Counted from the first letter of the stretch, positions 50,679-59,954 are shown. The stretch: 64,000 bases of DNA from Anaerolineales bacterium (GCA_016928525.1 JAFGKO010000188.1:4094-68093), one strand, 5' to 3'. Numbers and translations are program-made. Notes: generated from the letters alone by a model not told the origin.

Positions 50679-51424
50679 GTTCTTTCAGCTGCTATGTCCG
50701 TTGCAAGTTTTGGATCGTCCGTGATAATACCATCCACACCCCAGCCAACGAGGCGACGCATATCTTCCGCACCGTTTACCGTCCATACATGGATGCGGCG
50801 TTTCAGGCGGTGCACACGCGCCACTTGTTGATGAGTCACATCGCGCAAACTGGGATGCAGCGCCTGATAATCGCCAAAGTTGAAATCGAACGAGCGCGCC
50901 CACCACCCTATCCAACCGCCAAGGGCCAGGAGTCCGCGTGGGGTATCCGGGAGCAGGCTACGGGTCCGTTTAAGGTTCGAGGGGAGAAAAGACGAAAAGA
51001 GTACACTCCCCTGCAACTCGAAACGCCGCACCAATTCACAAACTCTGTCCGCTAAACCATCGCGCGGGGTATCATAGTTGGTCAGTTCCACATTAATAAT
51101 TGTGTGCTTTCCAATCGTCTCGAACACTTCTATCAGCGTAGGAATCTTCTCACCCCGAAATTGATCCGAGAAAAAACTGCCTGCGTCCAATTTGCGCAGA
51201 GCAGTTAAGTCTAACTGTGCAACCCGGCCCTGACCACTGGTGGTACGCTCCACGCTCGCATCGTGGATGACGACCACCTCCCCATCGGCGCTGAGTTTGG
51301 CATCCAACTCGATGCCATGCGCACCTTGCTTGAGGGCAAGCTCGAAAGCCGCCAGGGTATTTTCAGGCGCATGCGCCGAAGCGCCACGATGAGCCAAAAT
51401 CAAAGGACGCGGCCAATCGCGCAT
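50675..51424 (-). CDS. Glycerophosphodiester phosphodiesterase
   Basis: 249 aa, GDPD TIM barrel without signal peptide. Catalytic pattern: AHRGASAHAPENTLAAF (His-Arg, Glu), GIELDAKLSADGEVVVIHD (Glu-x-Asp, catalytic His), then INVELTN and VWTVNGAEDM near the end. It cleaves glycerophosphodiesters to glycerol-3-phosphate and an alcohol. Start overlaps the AAA ATPase stop (TAATG) and its stop overlaps the dehydratase start (ATGA), so translation is coupled on both sides. Confidence 0.94.
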   Translation of the reverse strand: MRDWPRPLILAHRGASAHAPENTLAAFELALKQGAHGIELDAKLSADGEVVVIHDASVERTTSGQGRVAQLDLTALRKLDAGSFFSDQFRGEKIPTLIEVFETIGKHTIINVELTNYDTPRDGLADRVCELVRRFELQGSVLFSSFLPSNLKRTRSLLPDTPRGLLALGGWIGWWARSFDFNFGDYQALHPSLRDVTHQQVARVHRLKRRIHVWTVNGAEDMRRLVGWGVDGIITDDPKLATDIAAERT

Positions 51425-52767
51425 TAGATATCCACAAAGTAAGCCAGGGCAGCGCGGTCGATCATATCGCGATTCATTACAGGTGGCACAGAGAGATAGC
51501 TGGAAATATCCAAGATTTGATCACACAGGTCACGCGGGTGCGAAGCACGCAGCTTGCGGTTGCGTTTGATATACCATTCTTGTAATAGGTAGGCCAAGCC
51601 CTGGTCGCTATATTCGACTTTTTTGGCATTCGCCACACGCTTGAATATCTCGCGGTAATCCTCGTAGGTCGGATCGCCAATTTCTATCTTATGGCGCAGG
51701 CGTCGCAGGAAAGCTTCGTCAACTAGGTCTTTGGGCGGAAGATTGGTGGAAAACACAATCAGAACATCGAAAGGAACTTCCACCTTGCGGCCATTATGAA
51801 GTGTCAGGTAGTCCACACGGTTTTCAAGCGGGACAATCCAGCGGTTGAGCAAGTCCCTTGGTCTTACTTGCTGCCTGCCAAAGTCATCGATCAGCAGGAT
51901 GCCGCCATTGGCTTTCACCTGGAAGGGCGCTTCGTAGAACTTGTGCGTATCATCATAGACCAGATCAAGACCTTCGAGGGTCAACTCGCCACCGGTCACA
52001 ATAAATGGGCGGCGCACCCTCACCCAACGCGGGTCGCGACGCGTATTCGTACGCAGACGGCCAGTGGTTGTACCCGGCGCTTCAGGGACGCTTTCCGAAG
52101 CCAGTTTGTGGCTGACCGCATCATAGAGTTTGATCACCTGTCCATCCAAATATAAAGCATACGGGATGTACATATTCTGACTGAGAACCAGGTTGCCAAA
52201 CGCGCGGGCGACACTGGTCTTGCCGTTCCCAGGCGGGCCATACATGAAGATAGATGTGCCAGAGTTCAGCGCCGGTCCCAACCGTTGAAAAGTCGATTCT
52301 GAGAGCACCATTTGCGAAAGGATCTGGCGCATAGTGCGCGCAGTTACGGTCAGCCGTCCGCTCTTCTGGCGGCGAATGGCTTCGTTGTACACTTCAAATG
52401 GAACCGGAGCCGGCCCAGCATACTGGCTACGCTCCAAGGCCTCACGTGCACGCTGGATACCCGCCCCTGTGATGCCATACGTGTATGTACCTTCTCCTAA
52501 TCCTCCCCCTTGAGAAGATTTGACTTCGATCAGTTTTTCCGTCTTCAACGCCACCAGGATTTGATCGGTCACACCTGCGAAAGGGAGTGTAACTTCTTCC
52601 GCAATTTTAAACCCGCTCAAATATCCGCGAAAATATAAAACCTTCAATACCAGGTCTTGTAACCAGAGCGGATTCAGGCCGGTATCATCCAGACTGGTAA
52701 TTTGTGGTGGCATGAAGCCCAGGCCACCGGTCGAAGAAGGAGCAGCTTTTTGCAAAGGATTGGTCAT
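51424..52767 (-). CDS. AAA ATPase with N-terminal winged-helix-like region
   Basis: 447 aa from ATG 52767 (GGGAGG RBS); the longer TTG start at 52785 would put that RBS inside the gene. N-terminal about 30-110 looks like a winged helix (LQDLVLKVLYFRGYLSGFKIAEEV). AAA core: Walker A MYGPPGNGKTSVARAF (about 184-199), Walker B GGILLIDDFGRQ, sensor 1 VLIVFSTNL, Arg finger region EAFLRRLRHKIEI. No GAFTGA motif, so not a sigma-54 activator. Function unknown; possibly a remodelling or regulatory ATPase. First gene of the four-gene overlapping operon; TATAAT at 52803-52808 (minus). Confidence 0.85.
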   Translation of the reverse strand: MTNPLQKAAPSSTGGLGFMPPQITSLDDTGLNPLWLQDLVLKVLYFRGYLSGFKIAEEVTLPFAGVTDQILVALKTEKLIEVKSSQGGGLGEGTYTYGITGAGIQRAREALERSQYAGPAPVPFEVYNEAIRRQKSGRLTVTARTMRQILSQMVLSESTFQRLGPALNSGTSIFMYGPPGNGKTSVARAFGNLVLSQNMYIPYALYLDGQVIKLYDAVSHKLASESVPEAPGTTTGRLRTNTRRDPRWVRVRRPFIVTGGELTLEGLDLVYDDTHKFYEAPFQVKANGGILLIDDFGRQQVRPRDLLNRWIVPLENRVDYLTLHNGRKVEVPFDVLIVFSTNLPPKDLVDEAFLRRLRHKIEIGDPTYEDYREIFKRVANAKKVEYSDQGLAYLLQEWYIKRNRKLRASHPRDLCDQILDISSYLSVPPVMNRDMIDRAALAYFVDI

Positions 52768-52850
52768 AATGCCTCCCATCAGCAATACTAGATGGTACTT
52801 TGATTATAGCATGGCTACAAGAATGAAATACTACCAAGTTATTTTTCGTT

Positions 52851-52856
52851 TATAAT
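52851..52856 (+). promoter_or_regulatory. -10 box of the glycosyltransferase gene
   Basis: TATAAT ending 8 nt before ATG 52865, no RBS and no clear -35. Near-leaderless layout. Confidence 0.5.
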
Positions 52857-52864
52857 CCCACCTT

Positions 52865-53548
52865 ATGAAACTATCCGTAATAATCCCAATTTACAATGAA
52901 GTTGAAAGCATTCGAGAAATCGTTAAGCGCGTTCAAGGTACCAAACTCGCCTGGGAAATTGTCCTGGTTGACGATGGATCGAAAGACGGTACTCGCGATC
53001 TGCTGAAAGAAATGGACAACAAGGATAATATTCGCGTTGTGCTACATGAGAAAAATCAGGGTAAAGGCGCAGCGGTTCGAACCGGAATTGACACCGCGCT
53101 GGGTGATATTATGCTCATCCAGGATGCTGATCTCGAATACGATCCGCGTGATTATCCCACCCTGCTCAAGCCGCTCGAAGAAGGTATTGCTGATGTAGTT
53201 TATGGCTCGCGCTTTCTGGGAGGACCGCGTCGCGTGGTCATGTTCTGGCACATGGTGGCCAACCACTTACTCACTTTCATGACCAACATCCTCTACAACA
53301 CCATTCTAAGCGATATGGAAACCGGCTACAAAGTGTTTCGCCGTGAAGTGATCGAGGGCATGCCCCTGCATGCCAAACGCTTCGACTTCGAACCGGAATT
53401 CACAGCCAAAGTGCTCAAACGCAAATATCGCATCTTCGAAGTGCCGATTTCCTTCAACCCGCGTGATTACTCGCAAGGGAAAAAGATCAAACTCAAGGAC
53501 GCTTTCGAAGCAGTCTGGACTTTGCTCAAGTATCGTTTTGTGGATTGA
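52865..53548 (+). CDS. Family 2 glycosyltransferase (DPM1-like)
   Basis: 227 aa, single GT-A domain without TM helices. KLSVIIPIYNEVESI, VLVDDGSKDGT (nucleotide-binding Asp), GKGAAVRTGIDTALGDIMLIQDADLEYDP (metal-binding D-x-D) and SDMETGYKVFRREV (acceptor-side acidic motif). This is the dolichol/polyprenol-phosphate mannose synthase type, which transfers a sugar from NDP-sugar to a lipid carrier for glycan export. Donor and lipid are not determinable. A 12-bp perfect hairpin follows the stop. Confidence 0.92.
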   Translation: MKLSVIIPIYNEVESIREIVKRVQGTKLAWEIVLVDDGSKDGTRDLLKEMDNKDNIRVVLHEKNQGKGAAVRTGIDTALGDIMLIQDADLEYDPRDYPTLLKPLEEGIADVVYGSRFLGGPRRVVMFWHMVANHLLTFMTNILYNTILSDMETGYKVFRREVIEGMPLHAKRFDFEPEFTAKVLKRKYRIFEVPISFNPRDYSQGKKIKLKDAFEAVWTLLKYRFVD

Positions 53549-53554
53549 AACAAG

Positions 53555-53583
53555 CGGACGGCAGTTGAATGAACTGCCGTCCG
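53555..53583. terminator. Hairpin after glycosyltransferase
   Basis: 12-bp perfect stem CGGACGGCAGTT/AACTGCCGTCCG with loop GAATG, no T-tract. It lies between converging genes. Confidence 0.6.
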
Positions 53584-53643
53584 AACTGTTAAGCTTTCAT
53601 CGTGCATATACCGCGCTTCGCAACGGGCCTGGGCTTGCCCCCG

Positions 53644-53868
53644 TTATTTCGAGCCGGACTCAACCACATAATTTTCGCATCCTATCGGGTGCCTCACCTG
53701 GCCCGACATGAAGCGCTCCGGGTCTTTCTCGAACTCGCGCAGGCACTCCTGGTTACAAAAGTATATCTGCACACCTTTATACTCTCTTGACGGGTAACGC
53801 GATGGGTCCTTCAAGATGCCGCCACAGGCAGTGATCGCTTTCCCTTTGAGTTTTTCCCATTTGTCCAT
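53644..53868 (-). CDS. YHS/TRASH-like metal-binding small protein
   Basis: 74 aa. Contains the YHS-like pattern ACGGILKDPSRYPSREYKG, then YFCNQECLREFEKDPERFM; three Cys (15, 38, 42) fit the C-x(~22)-C-x3-C metal site of YHS/TRASH domains. Further His/Cys follow (RHPIGCENY). Probably binds a metal ion (Cu, Zn or similar) as a chaperone or sensor. Start is ATG 53868 with TATACT 6 nt upstream and no RBS. Divergent from, and sharing promoter bases with, the next gene. Confidence 0.78.
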   Translation of the reverse strand: MDKWEKLKGKAITACGGILKDPSRYPSREYKGVQIYFCNQECLREFEKDPERFMSGQVRHPIGCENYVVESGSK

Positions 53869-53874
53869 GCGGCA

Positions 53875-53882
53875 AGTATAAT
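53875..53882. promoter_or_regulatory. Interlocked divergent -10 boxes giving two leaderless genes
   Basis: Minus TATACT (53875-53880) is 6 nt from ATG 53868; plus TATAAT (53877-53882) is 7 nt from ATG 53890. The plus promoter has TTCCCA at 17-nt spacing. The two start codons are only 21 bp apart. Confidence 0.65.
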
Positions 53883-53889
53883 CTCAAAG

Positions 53890-54225
53890 ATGGAAGATTG
53901 GAAAGCGCAACTACAAGCCGAATTCGAGCGCGCCGAGGCTGCTCGTGGACGTGGCAACGAGGGCCAGGCACGCGTCTGCGCCCGCCGCGCGGCAGGCATC
54001 GCCATCCGTGAATACTACGCCCGCTGCGGACAAGCCGTCCGTACGCCGAGCGCCTACGATTTATTGCAAATGCTGGCAGAAGAGCCGCATCTCTCCCCAG
54101 ACCTCAAGCAGGCTGCCGCTTATTTGACCTTGCGCGTTACCGAGGAGTTTAAGCTCCCCGTCAATGTGGACTTACTGGCAGAAGCCCGCAAACTATGTGA
54201 TGGGCTATTGCCAGAAACAAAATAG
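53890..54225 (+). CDS. Small helical protein, HEPN-like at best
   Basis: 111 aa, fully helical and rich in Ala/Arg/Glu. RVCARRAAGIAIREYYARCG, then PSAYDLLQMLAEEPHLSPDLKQAAAYLTLRV resembles the helix pattern of HEPN-type nucleic-acid or nucleotide-binding helices. The catalytic R-x4-6-H motif of toxin RNases is absent. Leaderless start. Its TAG stop lies inside a palindromic repeat. No firm function. Confidence 0.65.
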   Translation: MEDWKAQLQAEFERAEAARGRGNEGQARVCARRAAGIAIREYYARCGQAVRTPSAYDLLQMLAEEPHLSPDLKQAAAYLTLRVTEEFKLPVNVDLLAEARKLCDGLLPETK

Positions 54226-54281
54226 ACCCTAAAGGTTTCGGCCCCCTTTTGGGGATGCACCGCAAAAACCTCTAGGGTCTA
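54223..54281. repeat. GACCCTAAAGGT hairpin repeat, copy 2
   Basis: Outer arms TAGACCCTAAAGGTTT (54223-54238) and AAACCTCTAGGGTCTA (54266-54281) pair with one mismatch; an inner CCCC/GGGG stem closes the loop. Outer arms match the repeat at 45077-45109. Confidence 0.8.
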
Positions 54282-54297
54282 AATCTATTAACGCTAA

Positions 54298-54570
54298 TTA
54301 CGCCATATTCCTGCGTCCGACCAGGTAATACAAGGCCCGGGCAATGGTGATGACAACCAACATACCCGACATGACACCGCCAAAGACCAGGAACAGGCGG
54401 TTCCAGTCACGCAAGCGGTTGACGAACACCCCGCGTTCAGGAAAGCGGATTCGGTCCCGCAGGCGCTGGGCAAAGTCCTTAGGCGGCGCAACAGGTCGCA
54501 GGGTCCCGGCCAGATGCGCTTCCAGGGATTCCAAGTTTTCGAGGGAGGGATTGTTTTGTTGTTTGCTCAT
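54298..54570 (-). CDS. 90-aa membrane protein, probable anti-sigma partner
   Basis: Starts at ATG 54570 (GAGGAAG RBS); an upstream Met would overlap degV. N-terminal 55 aa are polar and helical (LENLESLEAHLAGTLRPVAP, PKDFAQRLRDRIRFPERG), then one TM helix (about 61-82) and a short basic tail. It is the third gene of a sigma-degV-TM operon. A short cytoplasmic helical region plus one TM helix is the usual shape of small anti-sigma factors; no zinc motif is present. The role is inferred from context. Confidence 0.68.
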   Translation of the reverse strand: MSKQQNNPSLENLESLEAHLAGTLRPVAPPKDFAQRLRDRIRFPERGVFVNRLRDWNRLFLVFGGVMSGMLVVITIARALYYLVGRRNMA

Positions 54571-54580
54571 ACTTCCTCGC

Positions 54581-55423
54581 TTATTCAGCAGGATATAACA
54601 CCAGTCCGACCGTACCAGGGCCAAAGTTGATGGCGAGAGAAATGGACAGGTCGGTTATGGCTGAATCTTTTACGTTGAACCGTTTTTTAGCTTCAGCGAG
54701 CAAAGATTGGCCAGACTCTGCATCGCGCGCGTGCACAACGGCCACGTACACAGGTTGATCGCCATATGCTGCCTCGCCCATTTGAAGAACGCGTTCTAAA
54801 GAAGCCTTGCGGGTTCGCACTTTATCCACCATGTTGACCACGCCATCTTTGAGAACGGCAATCGGCTTGACATTCAACACGGAAGCCAGGGCCGCCGAAA
54901 GTGTGCCTACACGACCAGAGCGACGAGCGTAATCCAAGGTATCGAGGGTCAGGATGATCTGCACCGAATCACGTACCAATTCAATGTACTGGACGATCTC
55001 CTCCACGCTCTTGCCTGCGCGTTCCATTTGACGGGCAGCGCGGCACATAAATCCCAGGCCCATCGAACCACCCGCCGAATCGACAGTAACCACCTTGAAC
55101 ATGTCTTCGACTTCTTTCGCAGCCGCCACCGCCGAAGCGTAGGTACCCGAGAGCTTGCTGGTAACGTGCACCGAAAGAATAGTATCGCCTGGCTGGGCAA
55201 TCTTTTTGTAGTATTCAACAAACTGGTGTGGGGAAGGCTGGGAGGTTTTTGGAAAATCTTTTGTTTCCCCTACTAGCATATAGAAGCCTTCGAAATCCAA
55301 GTCTATGAACTGCAGATATGTTTTTTCCCCAAAATGAATATTGATTGGAATTACATCAATATCGTACTCTCTATCCCACCCAGAAGGCAGGTCGGCAGCG
55401 CCATCGGTTAAGATACGAAGCAT
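54581..55423 (-). CDS. DegV family fatty-acid-binding protein
   Basis: 280 aa. Both DegV halves: LRILTDGAADLPSGW with the following VIPINIHFGEKTY, KTSQPSPHQFVEYYKKI (TSQPS, the phosphate/carboxylate loop), ILSVHVTSKLSGTYASA, VDSAGGSMGLGF and ARRSGRVGTLSAALASVLNVKP (the C-terminal fatty-acid loop). Related proteins bind a fatty acid and present it to a fatty-acid kinase (FakB). No FakA gene is nearby. It starts 14 nt after the ECF sigma gene and 10 nt before a TM protein, so it is co-transcribed with sigma factor regulation genes. Confidence 0.93.
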   Translation of the reverse strand: MLRILTDGAADLPSGWDREYDIDVIPINIHFGEKTYLQFIDLDFEGFYMLVGETKDFPKTSQPSPHQFVEYYKKIAQPGDTILSVHVTSKLSGTYASAVAAAKEVEDMFKVVTVDSAGGSMGLGFMCRAARQMERAGKSVEEIVQYIELVRDSVQIILTLDTLDYARRSGRVGTLSAALASVLNVKPIAVLKDGVVNMVDKVRTRKASLERVLQMGEAAYGDQPVYVAVVHARDAESGQSLLAEAKKRFNVKDSAITDLSISLAINFGPGTVGLVLYPAE

Positions 55424-55437
55424 GGAACATGTTCCTT

Positions 55438-55998
55438 TCAGAACTGAGTTTGATCGCCTATCTGGTCGCGTAGCGCCAGAAGTGTGCGATGATAGAGGCT
55501 CTTGATAGCCCCTTCACTGCGCCCCATGATCTGCCCGATTTCAGCGTTGGAGAGGTTCTCGACAAATTTCAGGATCAACAAATGCTGTCGTTCCGGTGGC
55601 AGTTTGCGGATGAGTCTCAGAAGCGCATCCTGCTCTTCGGTATGGACAAGCTTGGTTTCCGGATGGTCGCCTTTGGCGGGCAGTACAGGCAGGTCACTGA
55701 TGGGGATTTCCTGTCTGCGGCTACGGTCACGATGCCAGTTGGCAACCAGATTGTGCGCAATGCGATACAACCAGGCAGAGAATGGGACGCCGCGGTCTGT
55801 GTAATTGTGAATGTGGTTCATCGCCCGCTGAAAGACGCGGGCGGTGATGTCTTCCGCGTCATGCGTGTTCCCCGTCCGGTAGTACACATAGTTGAAGATG
55901 CGGTCAATGTAGCGCTCGTAGAGTTCGCCAAAAGCGCCCTGGTCACCCTGCGAGGCGCGCGCTAACACATCTGCTTCGTTATATTCGAGTTCCGGCAC
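55438..55998 (-). CDS. ECF-type RNA polymerase sigma factor
   Basis: 186 aa from GTG 55998 (TAAGG RBS). Region 2: AFGELYERYIDRIFNYVYYRTGN, HDAEDITARVFQRAMNHI, FSAWLYRIAHNLVANWHRDRSRR. Region 4: LPPERQHLLILKFVENLSNAEIGQIMGRSEGAIKSLYHRTLLAL. Only two regions, as in ECF factors, and close to sigma-70 family members in gliding/filamentous Chloroflexota. A TATACT precedes the gene on minus. First of a three-gene operon with DegV and a TM protein. Confidence 0.93.
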   Translation of the reverse strand: MPELEYNEADVLARASQGDQGAFGELYERYIDRIFNYVYYRTGNTHDAEDITARVFQRAMNHIHNYTDRGVPFSAWLYRIAHNLVANWHRDRSRRQEIPISDLPVLPAKGDHPETKLVHTEEQDALLRLIRKLPPERQHLLILKFVENLSNAEIGQIMGRSEGAIKSLYHRTLLALRDQIGDQTQF

Positions 55999-56093
55999 TA
56001 AAAAACCTTACCGGCGAGGACTTGATAACTTTAACCCCGCCGGATTTGAGAAGTTGCAGCGAGTATAACACGTAGGATATTTAATATGAGATT

Positions 56094-56822
56094 TCAATGA
56101 TCTGGTTCATCGGGCCCAACATAGCCTTCGATACCATATTTCATCCCCAGCGACCGCGCGATATCGGGCAATAACGGATACAGATTATCACCGGGACATT
56201 CCGTGCCGTCCGGGCTTTGATCGGGATAATCTTTGTGCCCAGCCAAATATCTGATCTCATAGGTATAACGCAGGTAATCTACCAGGCTGCGCAAGCTGAT
56301 GAGTTGGGCCTCGCCGGGCTGCTCGTCGTTGAAATTGCCCAACAACACGATACCGACCGAACCGGTATTGAATCCCTGCACGTGCGCGCCGCGGATGTTA
56401 AGTTCCCGGCCTTCATAAATGATTCCCTCGGTATCGATCAGGAAATGGTAAGCCACATCGGCAAAGCCACGTCTCTCCATGTGCAAGCCCTGGATCTCGG
56501 CCGGACCGGCGTGAGGAAAGGCCGAATGATGGACAACGATAGTGTTCAATACACTATACAAATCAGACGGATAATACAATACGCCTTCGGGGTTGGTTTG
56601 TGGATCAAAGAGACCAAACTCTTCGGACGCTTCAAGGTTAAGCGAACGCGCGCCCCACTCTGTGCGCATGACAATTGGTGGGCGCGGAGGCACTGTGTCT
56701 TGCAAGGGAGCAAGATTGGCTGAGCGGATTAATGCAAATAGCGCCCAACCAATAACCAGAACTGGTAAAAGCATTAACAATATTGAATCCAGTGTTCGCT
56801 TTGTACGAATGGCAAAAGGCAT
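56094..56822 (-). CDS. N-acetylmuramoyl-L-alanine amidase (PGRP-like), membrane-anchored
   Basis: 242 aa from ATG 56822 (an upstream Met at 56885 would place the promoter inside the gene). TM anchor about 12-32. Amidase_2/PGRP domain: RTEWGARSL, IVVHHSAFP (zinc His), LIDTEGIIYEGREL, VGIVLLGNFND, LAGHKDYPD (zinc His) and GTECPGDNLYPLLP (zinc Cys). It cuts the bond between MurNAc and the stem peptide, on the outside of the membrane. TATAAT lies 7 nt before the ATG with TTGGGC at 16-nt spacing and no RBS: leaderless. Confidence 0.9.
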   Translation of the reverse strand: MPFAIRTKRTLDSILLMLLPVLVIGWALFALIRSANLAPLQDTVPPRPPIVMRTEWGARSLNLEASEEFGLFDPQTNPEGVLYYPSDLYSVLNTIVVHHSAFPHAGPAEIQGLHMERRGFADVAYHFLIDTEGIIYEGRELNIRGAHVQGFNTGSVGIVLLGNFNDEQPGEAQLISLRSLVDYLRYTYEIRYLAGHKDYPDQSPDGTECPGDNLYPLLPDIARSLGMKYGIEGYVGPDEPDH

Positions 56823-56829
56823 GAGCCCG

Positions 56830-56857
56830 ATTATACAGATTTTGGGAAAAAGCCCAA
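56830..56857 (-). promoter_or_regulatory. Leaderless promoter of the amidase
   Basis: On minus: TTGGGC (56852-56857), 16-nt spacer, TATAAT (56830-56835), 7 nt to the start codon. Confidence 0.65.
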
Positions 56858-56907
56858 ATGGTATAATTATTGTTTGCGCGTTCAAAATCGCTTTAATGAA
56901 ACATATG

Positions 56908-56916
56908 TGCTATAAT
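56908..56916 (+). promoter_or_regulatory. Extended -10 promoter of uvrA
   Basis: TGCTATAAT (-10 at 56911-56916); leader about 26-30 nt with an AAGGAA RBS before ATG 56949. Confidence 0.7.
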
Positions 56917-56948
56917 TCGATTGTCCCAAAATTATTATAAGGAATCCC

Positions 56949-59828
56949 ATGTCATCCAATGTCATTCGCGTGGTCGGCGCACGCGTCCATAACCTGAAGA
57001 ACATTACTGTCGAGATCCCGCGCGACAAGCTGGTAGTCATCACCGGCCTGTCCGGTTCGGGCAAGTCATCCCTGGCATTCGACACCATCTTTGCCGAGGG
57101 ACAGCGGCGCTATGTCGAATCGCTTTCGGCCTACGCGCGCCAGTTCATCGGCCAGATGGACAAGCCGGATGTGGATTACATCGAAGGCCTGTCTCCTGCC
57201 GTTTCTATTGACCAGAAATCCACCAGTCACAACCCGCGTTCTACTGTTGGCACTGTGACCGAAATCTACGATTACCTGCGTCTGCTGTTTGCACGGGCGG
57301 GCATTCCGCACTGTCCGGTCTGCGGACGAGAAGTGACCAAGCAATCCGCGCAGGAGATCGTGGACGCCATCGAAAAACTACCCGAAGGCAGCCGCATTCT
57401 GATCCTTTCGCCGCTGGTTCGTGGACGTAAGGGCACCTACCAAGCCGTCTTCGAGGAAATCCGCAAAGCTGGGTTCGTGCGCGCGCGGGTCGACGGGGAA
57501 GTCCACAGCCTGGACGACGAGATCAGCCTGGATCGTTACAAACAGCACACCATCGAAGCTGTAGTAGATCGCCTGGTGATCAAGCGTGAAGAAAACGAAG
57601 ACGAACAACAGGCAGCAAGAACGCGCCTGACCGACTCGGTCGAAACAGCCTTGAAATTTGGCGAGGGCTACGTCTCTATCAACAACGTGGACAGCGGTGA
57701 AGACGTCCACTTCTCCGAGCACCTGGCCTGTTCCGAACATGGCAGCACCATCCCGGAGATCGAACCGCGCACCTTCTCCTTCAACACACCGCACGGCGCC
57801 TGCCCGGACTGTCAGGGCCTGGGCAACAAACTGGAAATCGACCCTGACCGCATCATTCCAGACCCGGAACGATCCCTGAACGAGGGAGCGATCGCCAGCA
57901 TGGAGTGGAGCGGCCCGAAAGAAGAAGGCGGCTATTACTGGCAGTCACTCGAAGGAGCAGCACGCTTCTACAAGATTGATCTTGATAAACCGGTCAACGA
58001 GCTGACCAAGCAGCAGCTTGACATCGTCCTATACGGCACGAACGGCAAAGAGATCGAAATGCGCTACAGGAACGCCAGTGGCAACGAGTTCAAGTTCAAG
58101 CGCGCTTTCGAGGGCGTGATCGGCAACCTGGAACGCCGTTACCGCGAGACCAATTCGGAATACATCCGCAGCAAGATCAGCGAGTTCATGTCCGACCGTC
58201 CCTGCCCGACTTGCGGCGGCGCGCGTCTCAACCCGGGTGCGTTGGCTGTGACCATCGACGATGTCAACATCATCACAGTGACTGGCTGGCCGATTCTGAC
58301 TACCTTGAAATGGATCAAGAAACTTTCGGGAAAGAACTCACCCCTCAATGCGCGCCAGAAAGCGATTGCCGAGCGCGTTATCAAGGAAATCTACGAGCGG
58401 TTGAACTTCCTGGTCAACGTGGGCCTAGATTACCTGACCCTCAACCGTTCGGCAGGTTCACTTTCCGGCGGAGAGGCGCAACGTATCCGTCTGGCCACAC
58501 AGGTCGGCTCGCGACTGGTTGGCGTGCTCTACGTGCTGGATGAGCCTTCGATCGGCCTGCATCCGCGCGATAACACGCGCCTGCTCAACACGCTGCTTGG
58601 CTTACGCGACCTTGGGAACACTGTATTAGTCGTAGAGCATGACGAGGAAACCATCCGCACCGCCGATTGGGTGCTGGACCTGGGTCCACGCGCCGGGGAA
58701 CACGGCGGCGAGATCGTCTGCCAGGGTACCCTCGAGCAGATTCTCAAGTGTCCCGACTCGCTCACCGGCGCGTACATTTCGGGGCGGAAGCAGGTTCCGG
58801 TTCCGAAGAAGAGGCGCACAGGGAACGGCAAAACGCTGATCATCGTCGGCGCTAAAGCGAACAATCTGAAGGGTATGGACGTCAAAATCCCGTTGGGAAA
58901 ACTGGTCTGCATCACAGGCGTTTCAGGCAGCGGCAAGTCCACACTGATGAGCGACGTGCTCTACAACGCACTGGCAGCCAAACTGATGGGCGCGCATACT
59001 CTGCCCGGCGAGCACAAGCGTATCGAGGGCGTGGAGCAACTCGACAAGATCATCAACATCGACCAGTCGCCCATCGGGCGCACGCCGCGTTCCAACCCCG
59101 GTACCTATACCAGCCTGTTCGATGAGATGCGCAAACTGTTCGCTGAACTGCCCGAGAGCAAAGTACGCGGCTACAGGCCGGGGCGCTTCTCGTTCAACGT
59201 GCACGGCGGGCGCTGCGAGGCCTGCCAGGGACAGGGACAGTTGCGTATCGAGATGCAGTTCCTGCCGGATGTGTACGTGCCCTGCGACGTGTGCCACGGC
59301 AGCCGCTTCAATCGGGAAACACTGCAGGTAAAATTCAAGGGGCACAGCATCGCCGATGTGCTGGATATGACTGTCGAGCAGGCCCTGAAAGAATTCTCGG
59401 CCTTCCCGAAGATGATGAGCAAATTGCAATTGCTGGATGAGGTAGGGCTGGGATACATCCGGATCGGACAGCCCGCCCCCACCTTGAGCGGCGGTGAAGC
59501 CCAGCGCGTCAAACTGGCCAAGGAACTTTCGAAGCGCGCCACCGGCCGGACCCTGTACGTGCTCGACGAACCCTCGGTCGGGCTCCATGCTGCGGACGTC
59601 CACAAGCTGATCGAGGTGCTGCAGCGGCTGGTGGACGCAGGCAACTCGGTGCTAATCATCGAGCACAACATCGACATTATCAAAACAGCCGACTGGGTCA
59701 TCGACCTGGGTCCGGAGGGCGGTGACCGGGGCGGCGAGGTGGTAGCCGAAGGCACGCCGGAAGAACTGTGTGTAGCGAAAGGATCTTATACCGGCGACTT
59801 CCTCTGTGCACATTTGAAGCCAAGTTGA
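56949..59828 (+). CDS. uvrA: Excinuclease ABC subunit A
   Basis: 959 aa, full length. Two ABC ATPase modules: Walker [13 protein letters not shown] (about 32-43) and [12 protein letters not shown] (about 657-668), signatures [12 protein letters not shown] and [12 protein letters not shown]. Zinc modules: [28 protein letters not shown], and the C-terminal [16 protein letters not shown]...[11 protein letters not shown]. UvrA2 finds DNA damage and loads UvrB in nucleotide excision repair. Stand-alone transcription unit. Confidence 0.98.
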   Translation: MSSNVIRVVGARVHNLKNITVEIPRDKLVVITGLSGSGKSSLAFDTIFAEGQRRYVESLSAYARQFIGQMDKPDVDYIEGLSPAVSIDQKSTSHNPRSTVGTVTEIYDYLRLLFARAGIPHCPVCGREVTKQSAQEIVDAIEKLPEGSRILILSPLVRGRKGTYQAVFEEIRKAGFVRARVDGEVHSLDDEISLDRYKQHTIEAVVDRLVIKREENEDEQQAARTRLTDSVETALKFGEGYVSINNVDSGEDVHFSEHLACSEHGSTIPEIEPRTFSFNTPHGACPDCQGLGNKLEIDPDRIIPDPERSLNEGAIASMEWSGPKEEGGYYWQSLEGAARFYKIDLDKPVNELTKQQLDIVLYGTNGKEIEMRYRNASGNEFKFKRAFEGVIGNLERRYRETNSEYIRSKISEFMSDRPCPTCGGARLNPGALAVTIDDVNIITVTGWPILTTLKWIKKLSGKNSPLNARQKAIAERVIKEIYERLNFLVNVGLDYLTLNRSAGSLSGGEAQRIRLATQVGSRLVGVLYVLDEPSIGLHPRDNTRLLNTLLGLRDLGNTVLVVEHDEETIRTADWVLDLGPRAGEHGGEIVCQGTLEQILKCPDSLTGAYISGRKQVPVPKKRRTGNGKTLIIVGAKANNLKGMDVKIPLGKLVCITGVSGSGKSTLMSDVLYNALAAKLMGAHTLPGEHKRIEGVEQLDKIINIDQSPIGRTPRSNPGTYTSLFDEMRKLFAELPESKVRGYRPGRFSFNVHGGRCEACQGQGQLRIEMQFLPDVYVPCDVCHGSRFNRETLQVKFKGHSIADVLDMTVEQALKEFSAFPKMMSKLQLLDEVGLGYIRIGQPAPTLSGGEAQRVKLAKELSKRATGRTLYVLDEPSVGLHAADVHKLIEVLQRLVDAGNSVLIIEHNIDIIKTADWVIDLGPEGGDRGGEVVAEGTPEELCVAKGSYTGDFLCAHLKPS

Positions 59829-59954
59829 ACTTTATCGATTACGCGAAGTCCTAAACATTACCAGAATCTTGAAACATCAGGTAGAATGTGCTTGCAAGCG
59901 TCGGGTGGGATTTGATCCACTAAACGCACCTTTTGCAGAAACAAGGACAGAAGC

